Below, one piece after another: positions 28,267 to 36,145 of a DNA stretch of 64,000 nt. Positions within the stretch are counted from its first letter, which is position 1. The number at the start of each line of letters is the position of its first letter. The DNA comes from Lutibacter flavus (GTDB taxonomy: Bacteria > Bacteroidota > Bacteroidia > Flavobacteriales > Flavobacteriaceae). The notes beneath the pieces were generated by a model. The model had not been told where the DNA came from and did not search any database. It saw only the letters and a program-made list of their open reading frames with translations. The position numbers were made by a program, and so were the translations under genes. The stretch spans positions 543,754 to 607,753 of the forward strand of contig NZ_FZNX01000001.1 of the NCBI RefSeq assembly GCF_900188355.1, written 5' to 3'.

Positions 28267-28680
28267 ATGAAAATATTAATATTAAACGGCCCCAATCTTA
28301 ATTTACTTGGAAAGCGTGAACCTGAAATATATGGAAGTTTAACCTTTGAAGCGTTTTTTGAAGAATTAAAAAAGAAATATAATACAATTGATTTACATTA
28401 TTTTCAAAGTAATGTTGAAGGTGAACTTATAAATAAATTGCACGAAGTAGGTTTTAGTTTTGATGGAATTGTTTTAAATGCGGGTGCTTATACACATACA
28501 TCTGTAGCAATTGGAGATGCTATAAAAGGCATTGAAACACCTGTAATTGAGGTACATATTTCTAATGTACATGCCCGTGAAGATTTTCGACATACCTCGT
28601 ATATTGCTCCAAATGCAAAAGGAGTTATTGCTGGTTTTGGGTTGCAAAGCTATGAGTTGGCTTTACAAAGTTTTTTGTAA
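28267..28680 (+). CDS. aroQ: 3-dehydroquinate dehydratase, type II
   Basis: Converts 3-dehydroquinate to 3-dehydroshikimate in the shikimate pathway. It has 137 residues, the usual length of the dodecameric type II enzyme. Motifs: LNGPNLNLLGKREPEIYG (residues 6-23, catalytic Tyr22, Arg17), VLNAGAYTHTSVA (near 76) and IEVHISNVHAREDFR with the catalytic His. It is convergent with the truncated TIGR02757 gene, 6 nt apart. Confidence 0.96.
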   Translation: MKILILNGPNLNLLGKREPEIYGSLTFEAFFEELKKKYNTIDLHYFQSNVEGELINKLHEVGFSFDGIVLNAGAYTHTSVAIGDAIKGIETPVIEVHISNVHAREDFRHTSYIAPNAKGVIAGFGLQSYELALQSFL

Positions 28681-28686
28681 ATAAAT

Positions 28687-28956
28687 TTAAAATTTTTCGA
28701 ATACTCCAAGACCAAATAAGGCAAAGTCATATTTAACAGGGTCTAATGGATCCATTCTTCTTAAAGAAGAATCTAGTTCAGCCAATGCTTTGGCATCGTT
28801 CTGTTTTCTAGTTAACAAACCTAATTTTCTGGCAACATTTCCAGAATGTACATCTAAGGGACAAGATAGTTGAGCGGGAGTGAGGCTTTGCCAAATACCA
28901 AAATCTACTCCGGCATTATCATTTCTAACCATCCAACGTAAAAACATATTAATCTG
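28687..28956 (-). pseudogene. 3' remnant of a TIGR02757/DUF2400 gene
   Basis: About 90 C-terminal codons remain (INMFLRWMVRNDNAGVDFG to ALFGLGVFEKF), a strongly conserved end of the TIGR02757 family, including the LDVHSGNVARKLGLLTRKQN helix. Upstream of INMFL the frame runs into unrelated codons (AAC GCT TCC TTA ATT ATA CAG) and a stop in the recombinase tail. The family's preceding residues (C-K-R type) are missing. The gene is therefore cut at about 28955-28958 by insertion of the island. The N-terminal part is not in the window. An internal ATG (28947) could start a short product, but this is a broken gene. Confidence 0.85.
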
Positions 28957-28958
28957 TA

Positions 28959-28972
28959 TAATTAAGGAAGCG
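28959..28972. repeat. 14-bp direct repeat, copy 1 (island junction)
   Basis: TAATTAAGGAAGCG, identical to 30720-30733. This copy lies between the broken TIGR02757 gene and the stop codon of the serine recombinase, that is, in the element-side arm of the attachment junction. Confidence 0.8.
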
Positions 28973-28974
28973 TT

Positions 28975-30681
28975 TTAATCAAAAGTAATTAATTCACTAT
29001 CATTAATTGAGACATCTAGTTCGTCTTTAATCAATCCTTTTAATTTATAACTAAATAATGCTCGACTCGGCATATATTCTTCAACCATTTCAAGACCAAA
29101 TTCATCTGATGGAAACTGTTTTACATTGGCTATACAAACATAGTTTAATAGTTGAAGGTTGGATAAAAAGGAAATTGTTTCATTGAATCCTTTATACTTG
29201 ATAACAAATAGGAATCGACCATTCCTTTCAAGCGGTTTATATGATACATCAATTCTTTCTATTAGCTGTTGTACTGCTTTCTTAATTGCATCAAACCCAC
29301 TACTAACATCAAACCCATCTATAACATGATTAACCCTATTTAATCTATTGTTGTCATTCTGTATTACCAATTGAGCTTCCACGTGTTCTAGTGATTCTTT
29401 AAATTTAACCACTCTATCCTTAGCTTCTCTATACTTGGCTTTTAATCTTTCATCTTCAGCAAAATCATCTTCAGCATCACCAAACAAATAGTTAAATGCT
29501 TTAGTTTCAATTTTTTCGACTGATTTTATTTTCTTAATTAGTTCATTCTTCTTGAAGGTCAAAGTATCTATTTCAACGGTATCTACTTCAATATTGTTTA
29601 AGTATTGCTGTAGGTCCTTGCTCAAGAATAAATGTTTAATGATAAAGGTTTCGAATCTAGGAATATTAAACCCTTTGCTTCCTTTACAGACATGTAAAGG
29701 TGCTTGTTTTCCAGAGCATATATATTGATTCCTCCTATCAGACAAGCGTCTTTTACCTTTGTACATATGACCGCATTCTGCACAGAATATAATTCCATTC
29801 AATAAATACTTATATATTGGTGTTTTACCAGATTTGGTTCTTTTGTTCTTCGTTAGATTCTTCTGGATGGCGCTATATTGTTCTAACGATATGATGGCCA
29901 AATGAGGCAAAGGAATTTCTTCTTTATTCCAAACATGAATACCAGCATATAATTTCTTCTTTAATATACCATGAACTGTAGAACCCCACCATACTTTATT
30001 CTTATGTTCTATTTTCTTGCCAGTACTTGCATCCGTTGTCACAACATTTTTACCAAGCTTTGCAAACCTTGTAGGTATATTTAATTTATTTAATTTCTTT
30101 GCTATACTATATGCGCCATTCCCTTCTAATGACCATTTAAATATTTTCTTAACTACTTCAATTTCTTCAGGTTCTTGAATATAATACCCATTTGCATCTT
30201 TGGTAAATCCGTATGCACGAATACCATGAACTTTCCCCTTAAGTGCATTACGGTAAAATGCAACTTTCACTGCATCAGATGTTTTATCAGAATGCATTTC
30301 ATTAAAGATTGAGAGTAGGTTTGCCATAGCTCTATTGGTAGTTGAATCCAAGTCATAGAAAATTCCATCAGGATACCACTTAGCGCCAGCATTTAAAAGG
30401 GTAGAAACAAAATATCTCCATGTGTCAGGGTTTCTCTCTATCCTATCTTGATGAACAGCAAATACATTTGTTATTTTTTTATTTTTAATATCACCAATGA
30501 ACCTATAAAATTCATCACGAGCTATTATTTCGGCTTTACCTGAAACATTAATATCTTTATATACTTCGTACTGCATTTTCATTTTATTAGCAAAAGCAAC
30601 ACCTCTTTCTTCTTGATACTCAATACTTGTATCTTTTCCTTCTTCTTTATCTCCAGATATTCTACAATATATTCCAACCAT
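28975..30681 (-). CDS. Large serine recombinase (island integrase)
   Basis: A site-specific recombinase of 568 residues from the ATG at 30681. The catalytic N-terminal resolvase domain (about 1-145) has the nucleophile Ser9 in YCRISGDKE and the motif VFAVHQDRIERN. Next come the recombinase domain (about 155-260, IRAYGFTKDANGYYI), a zinc ribbon (CAECGHMYKG, YICSGK, HVCKG, about 295-335) and a coiled-coil region (about 370-440). The frame is open 7 codons further up (30702), but that start would overlap the -7 box at 30700-30707. It sits at the island edge beside the broken TIGR02757 gene, as integrases do. Confidence 0.93.
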   Translation of the reverse strand: MVGIYCRISGDKEEGKDTSIEYQEERGVAFANKMKMQYEVYKDINVSGKAEIIARDEFYRFIGDIKNKKITNVFAVHQDRIERNPDTWRYFVSTLLNAGAKWYPDGIFYDLDSTTNRAMANLLSIFNEMHSDKTSDAVKVAFYRNALKGKVHGIRAYGFTKDANGYYIQEPEEIEVVKKIFKWSLEGNGAYSIAKKLNKLNIPTRFAKLGKNVVTTDASTGKKIEHKNKVWWGSTVHGILKKKLYAGIHVWNKEEIPLPHLAIISLEQYSAIQKNLTKNKRTKSGKTPIYKYLLNGIIFCAECGHMYKGKRRLSDRRNQYICSGKQAPLHVCKGSKGFNIPRFETFIIKHLFLSKDLQQYLNNIEVDTVEIDTLTFKKNELIKKIKSVEKIETKAFNYLFGDAEDDFAEDERLKAKYREAKDRVVKFKESLEHVEAQLVIQNDNNRLNRVNHVIDGFDVSSGFDAIKKAVQQLIERIDVSYKPLERNGRFLFVIKYKGFNETISFLSNLQLLNYVCIANVKQFPSDEFGLEMVEEYMPSRALFSYKLKGLIKDELDVSINDSELITFD

Positions 30682-30699
30682 AATTTTTATATTCAAGTT

Positions 30700-30707
30700 C
30701 AAATATA
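30700..30707 (-). promoter_or_regulatory. -7 box of the serine recombinase
   Basis: The minus strand reads TATATTTG, an exact TAnnTTTG, about 19 nt before the ATG at 30681. The expected -33 region (near 30728) is occupied by the second copy of the 14-bp repeat. Confidence 0.6.
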
Positions 30708-30719
30708 CTTTTAAATGGT

Positions 30720-30733
30720 TAATTAAGGAAGCG
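30720..30733. repeat. 14-bp direct repeat, copy 2 (recombinase promoter)
   Basis: TAATTAAGGAAGCG, identical to 28959-28972, so the two copies bracket the recombinase gene exactly. This copy covers the -33 region of the recombinase promoter. It could be a recombinase-binding half-site used for autoregulation, or mark the gene as a unit. Confidence 0.8.
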
Positions 30734-30928
30734 TAAATTTACATTGTTATAACCCTAATCCTACCTTTTTATATTAATTAGTTGTTTATTCAACAGTTAG
30801 TTAATTATACCACCTCGATAAATAATTATTTAAGAAATATTAAATTTCAATTAAATTTCATCTATTTATATACATGCTTTAGAACTTCATAAAGATTTCA
30901 AAGCATTATTGATAATATATAAATAGAA

Positions 30929-31033
30929 ATGAAGAAATTAATGCAATTGATAGATACTATTACCAAAATGGAAATCCTCTGGTTAAACGACCAGTTAACA
31001 TCAATCTCCAATAGAAAAAAACTTAAAAAATGA
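30929..31033 (+). CDS. Tiny ORF coupled to the next gene
   Basis: 34 codons (MKKLMQLIDTITKMEILWLN...), mostly helical with hydrophobic heptads. Its stop overlaps the next ATG as ATGA, the usual sign of translational coupling and the main support for its being real. No homologue is known to me. It may be a leader peptide or a small partner of the 83-residue protein. Confidence 0.5.
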   Translation: MKKLMQLIDTITKMEILWLNDQLTSISNRKKLKK

Positions 31034-31281
31034 AACTAATAATCAACACCCACCAGCTAGATTTACTATCATCCAACTTTGTTATAGTAGAAGATGGATT
31101 GCATTCCAATGAAACCAACCTTATCAAAGAAGGTGGAACTCCTGAATACCTTGTGAGTCTTTGGATTTCATCATATCCCGCTGAGATTAGAATTGGAACA
31201 AATATGGGAAGTGGAGGTGCAATGGCCATTGCTCGGAAATTATTCCCCAATGCAAGAGTATATTCTGCCAAGTCTGCATAA
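31030..31281 (+). CDS. Small island protein, unknown
   Basis: 83 residues (MKLIINTHQLDLLSS to VYSAKSA). It looks like a small alpha/beta protein: two beta-like stretches near the start, a GTPEYLVSLWISSYP segment, a glycine-rich turn (GTNMGSGGAMAI, about 57-68) and a final helix/strand. I do not recognise the family. It overlaps the 34-codon ORF by 4 nt. The gap to the next, convergent gene (31282-31410) holds nothing I can name. Confidence 0.6.
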   Translation: MKLIINTHQLDLLSSNFVIVEDGLHSNETNLIKEGGTPEYLVSLWISSYPAEIRIGTNMGSGGAMAIARKLFPNARVYSAKSA

Positions 31282-31410
31282 TTATGGCATTGAAATAAAT
31301 TAAAAATATGGCTTAAAATATAAACTAAGCTATATTATTCTTGATACTATTGTTTATAGTAAACATCAGGAATGAAAGCTAACCTAAATAAGTTTACAAT
31401 AATATTTTCA

Positions 31411-34059
31411 TTAGTAAAATTGATAATTGTCAATTGTATTCTTGGAACTATGTGGTGTATCCGTTGTTGGTCCCATATACTCACTTCCATCATTATATAA
31501 CTCAACATGATAGAAAAATTCATCCACTTGAGTTGGTAAAACTATATTTGATTCCAAAATAGCTTCCTCGCTAACAATCAAAGCATCATGAAATCGATGA
31601 CAAGTAACTGGAAGAATCCTTCTATATTTCTCAATGATTCTCTTTTCATGCATAGTCATCTTCACATAAAAACTTCCTTTTGGAACTTTTGCGGTCATCT
31701 TGGCCAACTTTAATGCATTATCTTTATCATATCCACTATCCAAGTAAATCTTCTGGGCTTGAGCAACAGTAAACTTATAATTATTCAATGTCATATTAAA
31801 AAACCGTTTGGCTTCTGCTCTTGAAATACCCATATTCTCCATTAAATTATCATACACTTGCATGCCTATTTTAGTTCCAAGAATTTGGTCTATAATTTGA
31901 GGATGAGCTGAAGTCAAATCTATAGATAAATACCTAAGGGGAATAGCTTTCCTAAAAACCTTGGATAATTGAGTCATGGCATTATACTCCCTGTTTTTCT
32001 TGAGGATTGTTCTATGATTAGCCTGCCCTTCAGTTAATAAAAATAGGTTGTTATTAACCATTTTATCTCTCAATGATTTGAAAGTAACGAAATACAAACT
32101 CTTACCCTTATCTATGCGCTTAAAGAGCTTCTTTACGATATCTTTTATCAGCTCTATTTCAGTTGTGCTCAATGGCTCAAAAATCTCATCTACACGACTT
32201 GAAATAACCCTCAAGACATCTCTGTATCTTTGTGGATTGGATTCATATTTCTTATATAACTCTTCATTATTAGCTTCAATAAGTATTTTTATTTCACGCT
32301 CATATTCAACTGATAATTTCTCATAGGTAATTTGATGAATATTATATAAAAATTGCCAATCGTTGGTCAAATCAGTGTTTTCCTCTAAGATTTCCCTAAT
32401 ATCATTATTAGCGTATAATCTTATGGCATTTTTTTTAGCCTCTTCAGATAATTGCTCGGTATAATACTTGGTATCCGTATTAACCCTTAATAATAAATTC
32501 ATCGATGCGTATATATCTTTACGCTTAACTCTCTTAGAAGTTCGTAGCTTCTCAACTAATTGAGAAGTATTGGTCACTTTCAAAAAATAAGCAGATAAAT
32601 ATTCAAGTGCATCTTTACTACTAAATACCCCCTTTCCATTACTCTTATTTTTTATGTTATTTTTAATTTTATTATAATCTTTTAAAAGTTGAGGTTTATC
32701 AATATCCATTAAATTAAGTAACCTTTCAGAAAATACCGTACTCTTTTTTTTGCTCACAGCTGTATTTGTAGTTACATAATCAGAAACTTTAAAGTTATAT
32801 TCCTTCATCCTCTCAATGAAAATACCCTTATTATACTGCTGGTAATCATTCATTGTATTCAATGCATTATTGAATAGAAAAGCCCTATTAACATCCATCG
32901 ATTGTGTTATGGACTTATGATGACTTACTTGATAATAGGCACTGTACTTACCAACTACTGAGCTAAAATAAGTGAAGTCATCTTTGAACATTGTAAATGA
33001 AGTAATTACATCCTCTTCAGATATTTGAGTACAATTTTCACTTCCATTTTGAGGGCTAGTTATGTTGACATATAAGGCGTTTTGAACTGTTTTACGACAC
33101 CTACCATAAGATTGCACTAGATTGTTGATATTTATTTTATAGGCATCATTATTTTGCTCACTAATAATACAAACACTACAATCTTGATTGATATCAAACC
33201 CAGCAAAGTAGGAAGAACTAAAGACAATTATGTCACAGTCATCGAAGCTTAATTTTTCTCGACTTGTATCCCCATTAAATGGAGCTAACTTTACTCTTAA
33301 CGCATCTCCAGTCCCGCTTTTAGTTTTTAAATCTGAAAATGATTTGTGATAACGGATGTTATTAGTAAATACAGCTACCTTATTTTTATTATTATTTTCA
33401 TTATATACAAAGTCGAAAGCATCATCTTTTTTAGTACTATATCTCAAAGACTTAGTAGGCTCATCATATCTTTGAAATTTATAATATTTGATATCAAGTT
33501 CCTTTGGAATATCATGACCTCCATAGATAGGTGTTGCAGTAGTTAATGTCATTTTTGCTTCCCATTTTTTATAAACTAGCTCCATACAAAACCCCATCTC
33601 AACTCTGAATACGGCATCTTGAGTAAAGGCATGAATTTCATCAACCAAGACTGGAATCTGTATGATTTCACCGAATATATCTTTTCTATTTTGATATAAC
33701 CATGTGATTTGATTTGGAGTACAATTAATAATTAGGTTTTGTTTCTCTATTTCAACAAAACCAAAATAATCCATGGCTTCTTGCCATAGGTCTTTTGTCT
33801 CCCCATAAATGCCTAATTGTTTGTCACTATAATATTTACCATCTATTTTATCCGTTATCTGAACAATATTAGGACTTATTATAATTAAGTTTCCTCCTTT
33901 ATAATTATAAGCAGCAGTTGTTATTCCAACCCCCGTATTCTTATCAATAAATTTATGGTAGCTAAAGTCCGTTAACACGGCATTAGCATTTTCATCATTA
34001 CCCACATAATCGAGGAATTTAATAATTTCTACTTCCTCATTTTTTTTAAATTCTTTCAT
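31411..34059 (-). CDS. Degenerate SF2 helicase fused to polymerase-A-like palm
   Basis: 882 residues. The N-terminal half has SF2 helicase motifs: a degenerate P-loop NTGVGITT (41-48, Ile in place of the Lys), motif Ia IISPN, a DEAH-like box DEIH (140-143), TTATP (173-177) and motif VI QSYGRCRK (316-323). A central helical region follows (about 400-680). The C-terminal ~180 residues hold three spaced elements like those of family A DNA polymerases: YLSIDLTSAHPQI (motif A, Asp714), AKRFFNMTLNNY (O-helix-like, Lys751 and Tyr761) and CHRFHDALIVS (motif C, His824-Asp825). The helicase reading is well supported; the polymerase reading is inference. It may replicate or prime the island. Minus strand, opposite to BREX. 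Confidence 0.6.
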   Translation of the reverse strand: MKEFKKNEEVEIIKFLDYVGNDENANAVLTDFSYHKFIDKNTGVGITTAAYNYKGGNLIIISPNIVQITDKIDGKYYSDKQLGIYGETKDLWQEAMDYFGFVEIEKQNLIINCTPNQITWLYQNRKDIFGEIIQIPVLVDEIHAFTQDAVFRVEMGFCMELVYKKWEAKMTLTTATPIYGGHDIPKELDIKYYKFQRYDEPTKSLRYSTKKDDAFDFVYNENNNKNKVAVFTNNIRYHKSFSDLKTKSGTGDALRVKLAPFNGDTSREKLSFDDCDIIVFSSSYFAGFDINQDCSVCIISEQNNDAYKININNLVQSYGRCRKTVQNALYVNITSPQNGSENCTQISEEDVITSFTMFKDDFTYFSSVVGKYSAYYQVSHHKSITQSMDVNRAFLFNNALNTMNDYQQYNKGIFIERMKEYNFKVSDYVTTNTAVSKKKSTVFSERLLNLMDIDKPQLLKDYNKIKNNIKNKSNGKGVFSSKDALEYLSAYFLKVTNTSQLVEKLRTSKRVKRKDIYASMNLLLRVNTDTKYYTEQLSEEAKKNAIRLYANNDIREILEENTDLTNDWQFLYNIHQITYEKLSVEYEREIKILIEANNEELYKKYESNPQRYRDVLRVISSRVDEIFEPLSTTEIELIKDIVKKLFKRIDKGKSLYFVTFKSLRDKMVNNNLFLLTEGQANHRTILKKNREYNAMTQLSKVFRKAIPLRYLSIDLTSAHPQIIDQILGTKIGMQVYDNLMENMGISRAEAKRFFNMTLNNYKFTVAQAQKIYLDSGYDKDNALKLAKMTAKVPKGSFYVKMTMHEKRIIEKYRRILPVTCHRFHDALIVSEEAILESNIVLPTQVDEFFYHVELYNDGSEYMGPTTDTPHSSKNTIDNYQFY

Positions 34060-34065
34060 CGTTTT

Positions 34066-34143
34066 TCATATTTTATAATTAATAATTTGAATGCCTTCTA
34101 AATAGTTTTTTTCCTTTTTTTCTACTTTAGAAAGTATTCCCAT
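34066..34143 (-). CDS. Possible 25-residue leader ORF
   Basis: An ATG at 34143 opens 25 codons (MGILSKVEKKEKNYLEGIQI...) ending 6 nt before the helicase/polymerase-like ATG. Position, a charged helical composition and the tight junction suggest a leader peptide or coupled small protein. There is no homology evidence. Confidence 0.3.
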   Translation of the reverse strand: MGILSKVEKKEKNYLEGIQIINYKI

Positions 34144-34341
34144 AACCCTGTATCCGTTGCTCCAACAATTTGACTCACAAACAAAGTTCTATAGCTCGAT
34201 GGTCAAATTATCATAAGAGGCACATCAACCAAATAACTATCATTATTGTCTCCAATTCAATTGTATTCATGTCAATAATCTAGACATAGTTTTTAACTAA
34301 TTTTAGACGAAAACCTAATGATGGCAGTAGTTACACTCATT

Positions 34342-34416
34342 TTATTGGGTAGACACTTTAGATATACTATTATAATAAACAATACTTAGGAAGATACCTG
34401 ATAACACAACAACCAT
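34342..34416 (-). CDS. Possible 24-residue hydrophobic peptide
   Basis: An ATG at 34416, 16 nt downstream of hairpin A, opens 24 codons (MVVVLSGIFLSIVYYNSISK...). Residues 1-15 are hydrophobic enough for a single membrane helix. The distance from hairpin to ATG is like that of the other three hairpins, which is the only support. It could be a small membrane peptide or chance. Confidence 0.3.
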   Translation of the reverse strand: MVVVLSGIFLSIVYYNSISKVSTQ

Positions 34417-34431
34417 TATTGGTTTTTAGCA

Positions 34432-34466
34432 GATGGAAATCTTAGTTTTTTTTACAGCTTCCCACC
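34432..34466 (-). promoter_or_regulatory. Leader hairpin A of the array
   Basis: On the minus-strand RNA, GGUGGGAA (34466-34459) pairs with UUUCCAUC (34439-34432) with two G-U pairs and a 19-nt loop. The plus strand would have A-C mismatches there, so the fold favours minus-strand RNA. On the plus strand the hairpin is followed by CGATTAGAATTAAT, matching the flanks of hairpins B-D. Confidence 0.5.
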
Positions 34467-34475
34467 CGATTAGAA

Positions 34476-35027
34476 TTAATCTATTTCTATTACTTCCCAC
34501 CCATACTCAAATCTCTTTATTATTTTATGTTTGTTTTCATATACTAATATATTATATGGATTTAGAAGGAATTTCAAGTCTGACTCTGCAATTCGAAAAT
34601 TTTTAGTATTTGTTTTTATATAAACGCAGAAAATATCATCATAATTTTCTACGAAATAATCAGTTTCTCTGGATAATCCTTCAACAAGAGTATATGGGTG
34701 ACAATAAATTGGAATTTCATTCCCATTATCTTGGAGGAAAATTATTTCAATATTTATTTTGAAAATACAATCATGTTTTACTCTATCAAATCCCCATTCT
34801 GGTGGAACTTCCTCACCATTGAATTCAGGAATAAGTTCCATAGTTCTTTTAATAGCGCTTGTACGAGCATCAAAAATGTTCTTACTTTCAAAAACCTGTT
34901 CAAATATTATTTCATCTAGTTCATCGTTTTTTGTAAAGTGGTAGAAGTACCCTCTCACAATATATTTACTTGTTTCTTTGTGTTTTGAATCATTTTGACT
35001 CAACTTTTTACTTTCATTTTTTTTCAT
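34476..35027 (-). CDS. Small array protein P1 (paralogue of 36146-36577)
   Basis: 183 residues: a charged N-terminal extension (1-20), then a domain shared with the 143-residue protein at 36146. Shared marks are KYIVR (21-25), NIFDARTSAIK (50-60) and ESDLKFLLN (148-156), in the same order and spacing. It is acidic but less so than its paralogue. No known family is recognised. It is preceded by hairpin B and a 28-codon ORF, and followed by hairpin A. It is the last larger gene of a minus-strand run with DUF5131 and the paralogue. The role is unknown. Confidence 0.7.
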   Translation of the reverse strand: MKKNESKKLSQNDSKHKETSKYIVRGYFYHFTKNDELDEIIFEQVFESKNIFDARTSAIKRTMELIPEFNGEEVPPEWGFDRVKHDCIFKINIEIIFLQDNGNEIPIYCHPYTLVEGLSRETDYFVENYDDIFCVYIKTNTKNFRIAESDLKFLLNPYNILVYENKHKIIKRFEYGWEVIEID

Positions 35028-35080
35028 GATTTCTATATTTAATTTGTTAATAATTTTATTTTACAGCAAGTTTTTCACCC

Positions 35081-35167
35081 TCAGGCTACTCCAGAATTTT
35101 TAATATGTTGGTAATTTGGTAATTGAGTTTTTTGTAATTCAAATACAAGTTTTTTGGTTTCTCTCAT
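35081..35167 (-). CDS. 28-residue ORF behind hairpin B
   Basis: An ATG at 35167 lies 15 nt after hairpin B, in the same context (hairpin, A-rich stretch, AATTATG) that precedes the start of DUF5131. It opens 28 codons (MRETKKLVFELQKTQLPNY...). A related but early-stopped copy (ATGAGAGA..., from 36128) follows the paralogous gene, with a shared AAAAATTC-GGA segment further on. The parallel supports a real element, coding or fossil. Confidence 0.4.
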   Translation of the reverse strand: MRETKKLVFELQKTQLPNYQHIKNSGVA

Positions 35168-35182
35168 AATTTTAAAGTTTGT

Positions 35183-35214
35183 GAGTGGAAAACCATTTTT
35201 TGAGCCTCCCACTC
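35183..35214 (-). promoter_or_regulatory. Leader hairpin B of the array
   Basis: Inverted repeat GAGTGG (35183-35188) and CCACTC (35209-35214) with a 20-nt loop. It is flanked by CATAATTTTAAAGTTTGT on the start-codon side and CGATTAGTATTATT on the far side, both close to the flanks of hairpin C. It lies between DUF5131 and the 28-codon ORF/P1. Confidence 0.6.
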
Positions 35215-35231
35215 GATTAGTATTATTTTAT

Positions 35232-35954
35232 TTATGCCGATTGATTGAAAATCGGTGGCATTTCGTCATAGGTTCTACCATTCAATAATCGTCCAGCTTT
35301 CTTTTTGTTTTTGCCGCCCCATTGCTTGAAGAAAAAATCAGTTTTCTGCTCTTCACATTGCTTTTGGATATCTTCAACCCAAAATTTTTCAATCGGTCTT
35401 GATTTGGGTCCAGATTCTCCGCCTACAATTGCCCAATCTATTCCTGATAGGTTCATATTGGGCAATGGTCCCAGCAGAGGTTCAAGTGAAAGAAATTTGG
35501 TTTTAGCATTGGTATTTCTCAAGAAATCAATTCTATCCATCACCTTCTGATTTTCAACACTAACTCCCATCCATATATTTGAGGTCCATTCAAGCTCTTC
35601 ATGCAATTCATGGAGCCTTTCGGCTCTTTTGGTTAACACTTGAAAAGTGTGTTGAGGGTTTTCATTCATAACTTTAAATACTTGTTTGATAAACTCTAGC
35701 GGAACATCCTTATGGAAGAGGTCGCTCATAGAATTAACAAACACCACTCTAGGTTTTTTCCATTGGTATGGTCGTGTTAATTCACTTGGATGAACTCTTA
35801 CTTCAAAGTTGTCTTTGTACTTTAGTTGCCCCATAGCTTGAAGCCTTTTGGACATTATTTTTGCATAACAGTTTGCGCATCCCGCTGAACATTCAGTACA
35901 TCCAGTTGTTGGGTTCCATGTTGTTTCCGTCCATTCAATTTTAGTTTTACTCAT
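35232..35954 (-). CDS. Gp37/Gp68 (DUF5131) family protein, radical-SAM-like
   Basis: 240 residues. The N-terminal cysteines C19, C22, C26 and C29 ([16 protein letters not shown]) include a CX3CX2C set like the 4Fe-4S site of radical SAM enzymes. The rest is an alpha/beta barrel with [23 protein letters not shown] and [10 protein letters not shown], and the ending [10 protein letters not shown]...FFFKQWGG is typical of phage Gp37/Gp68 proteins (DUF5131). The reaction is unknown; relatives occur in phages and mobile elements, some beside a three-Cys-motif partner gene, which is absent here. It lies between the paralogues P2 and P1, with its own leader hairpin C. Confidence 0.88.
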   Translation of the reverse strand: MSKTKIEWTETTWNPTTGCTECSAGCANCYAKIMSKRLQAMGQLKYKDNFEVRVHPSELTRPYQWKKPRVVFVNSMSDLFHKDVPLEFIKQVFKVMNENPQHTFQVLTKRAERLHELHEELEWTSNIWMGVSVENQKVMDRIDFLRNTNAKTKFLSLEPLLGPLPNMNLSGIDWAIVGGESGPKSRPIEKFWVEDIQKQCEEQKTDFFFKQWGGKNKKKAGRLLNGRTYDEMPPIFNQSA

Positions 35955-35971
35955 AATCTTTTAAGTTTTGT

Positions 35972-35997
35972 GAGTGGTAGATATTTTAATACCACTC
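35972..35997 (-). promoter_or_regulatory. Leader hairpin C of the array
   Basis: A perfect 8-bp stem GAGTGGTA (35972-35979) with TACCACTC (35990-35997) and a 10-nt loop, 17 nt before the DUF5131 ATG. The flanks CATAATCTTTTAAGTTTTGT and CGGTTAATAATCTT match hairpins B and D. No T run follows on the minus strand, so it is not an ordinary terminator. Confidence 0.65.
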
Positions 35998-36145
35998 GGT
36001 TAATAATCTTACCTATAGATATAGTTATCCCTCTTCACGATTTTCCTGAATTTTTAATTAATCGATAACAGTTGCTTATTTACCTCCGATATTGAGGGTT
36101 TGACTTAGCTTTTTATTGAATCTCTCATAGCAATGATTCAATCTT

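Larger units (their letters stand above)
34060..34475. other. Intergenic region with small ORFs and hairpin A
   Basis: 416 bp between two minus-strand genes. From right to left it holds leader hairpin A (34466-34432), a possible 24-codon ORF (34416-34342), about 200 bp in which I see nothing beyond very short frames, and the possible 25-codon leader ORF (34143-34066). No strong terminator or exact TAnnTTTG box is seen for the helicase/polymerase-like gene. Confidence 0.6.

Noticed and set aside
30770..30820. AT-rich inverted repeats upstream of the small ORF pair
   Set aside because: Stems are only 4 bp with mismatched flanks; too weak to call.
34459..34497. GGGTGGGAAG twice within 40 bp on the minus strand as a meaningful repeat
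   Set aside because: One copy is in the P1 coding end and one in hairpin A; a 10-mer pair this close may be chance and nothing else aligns.
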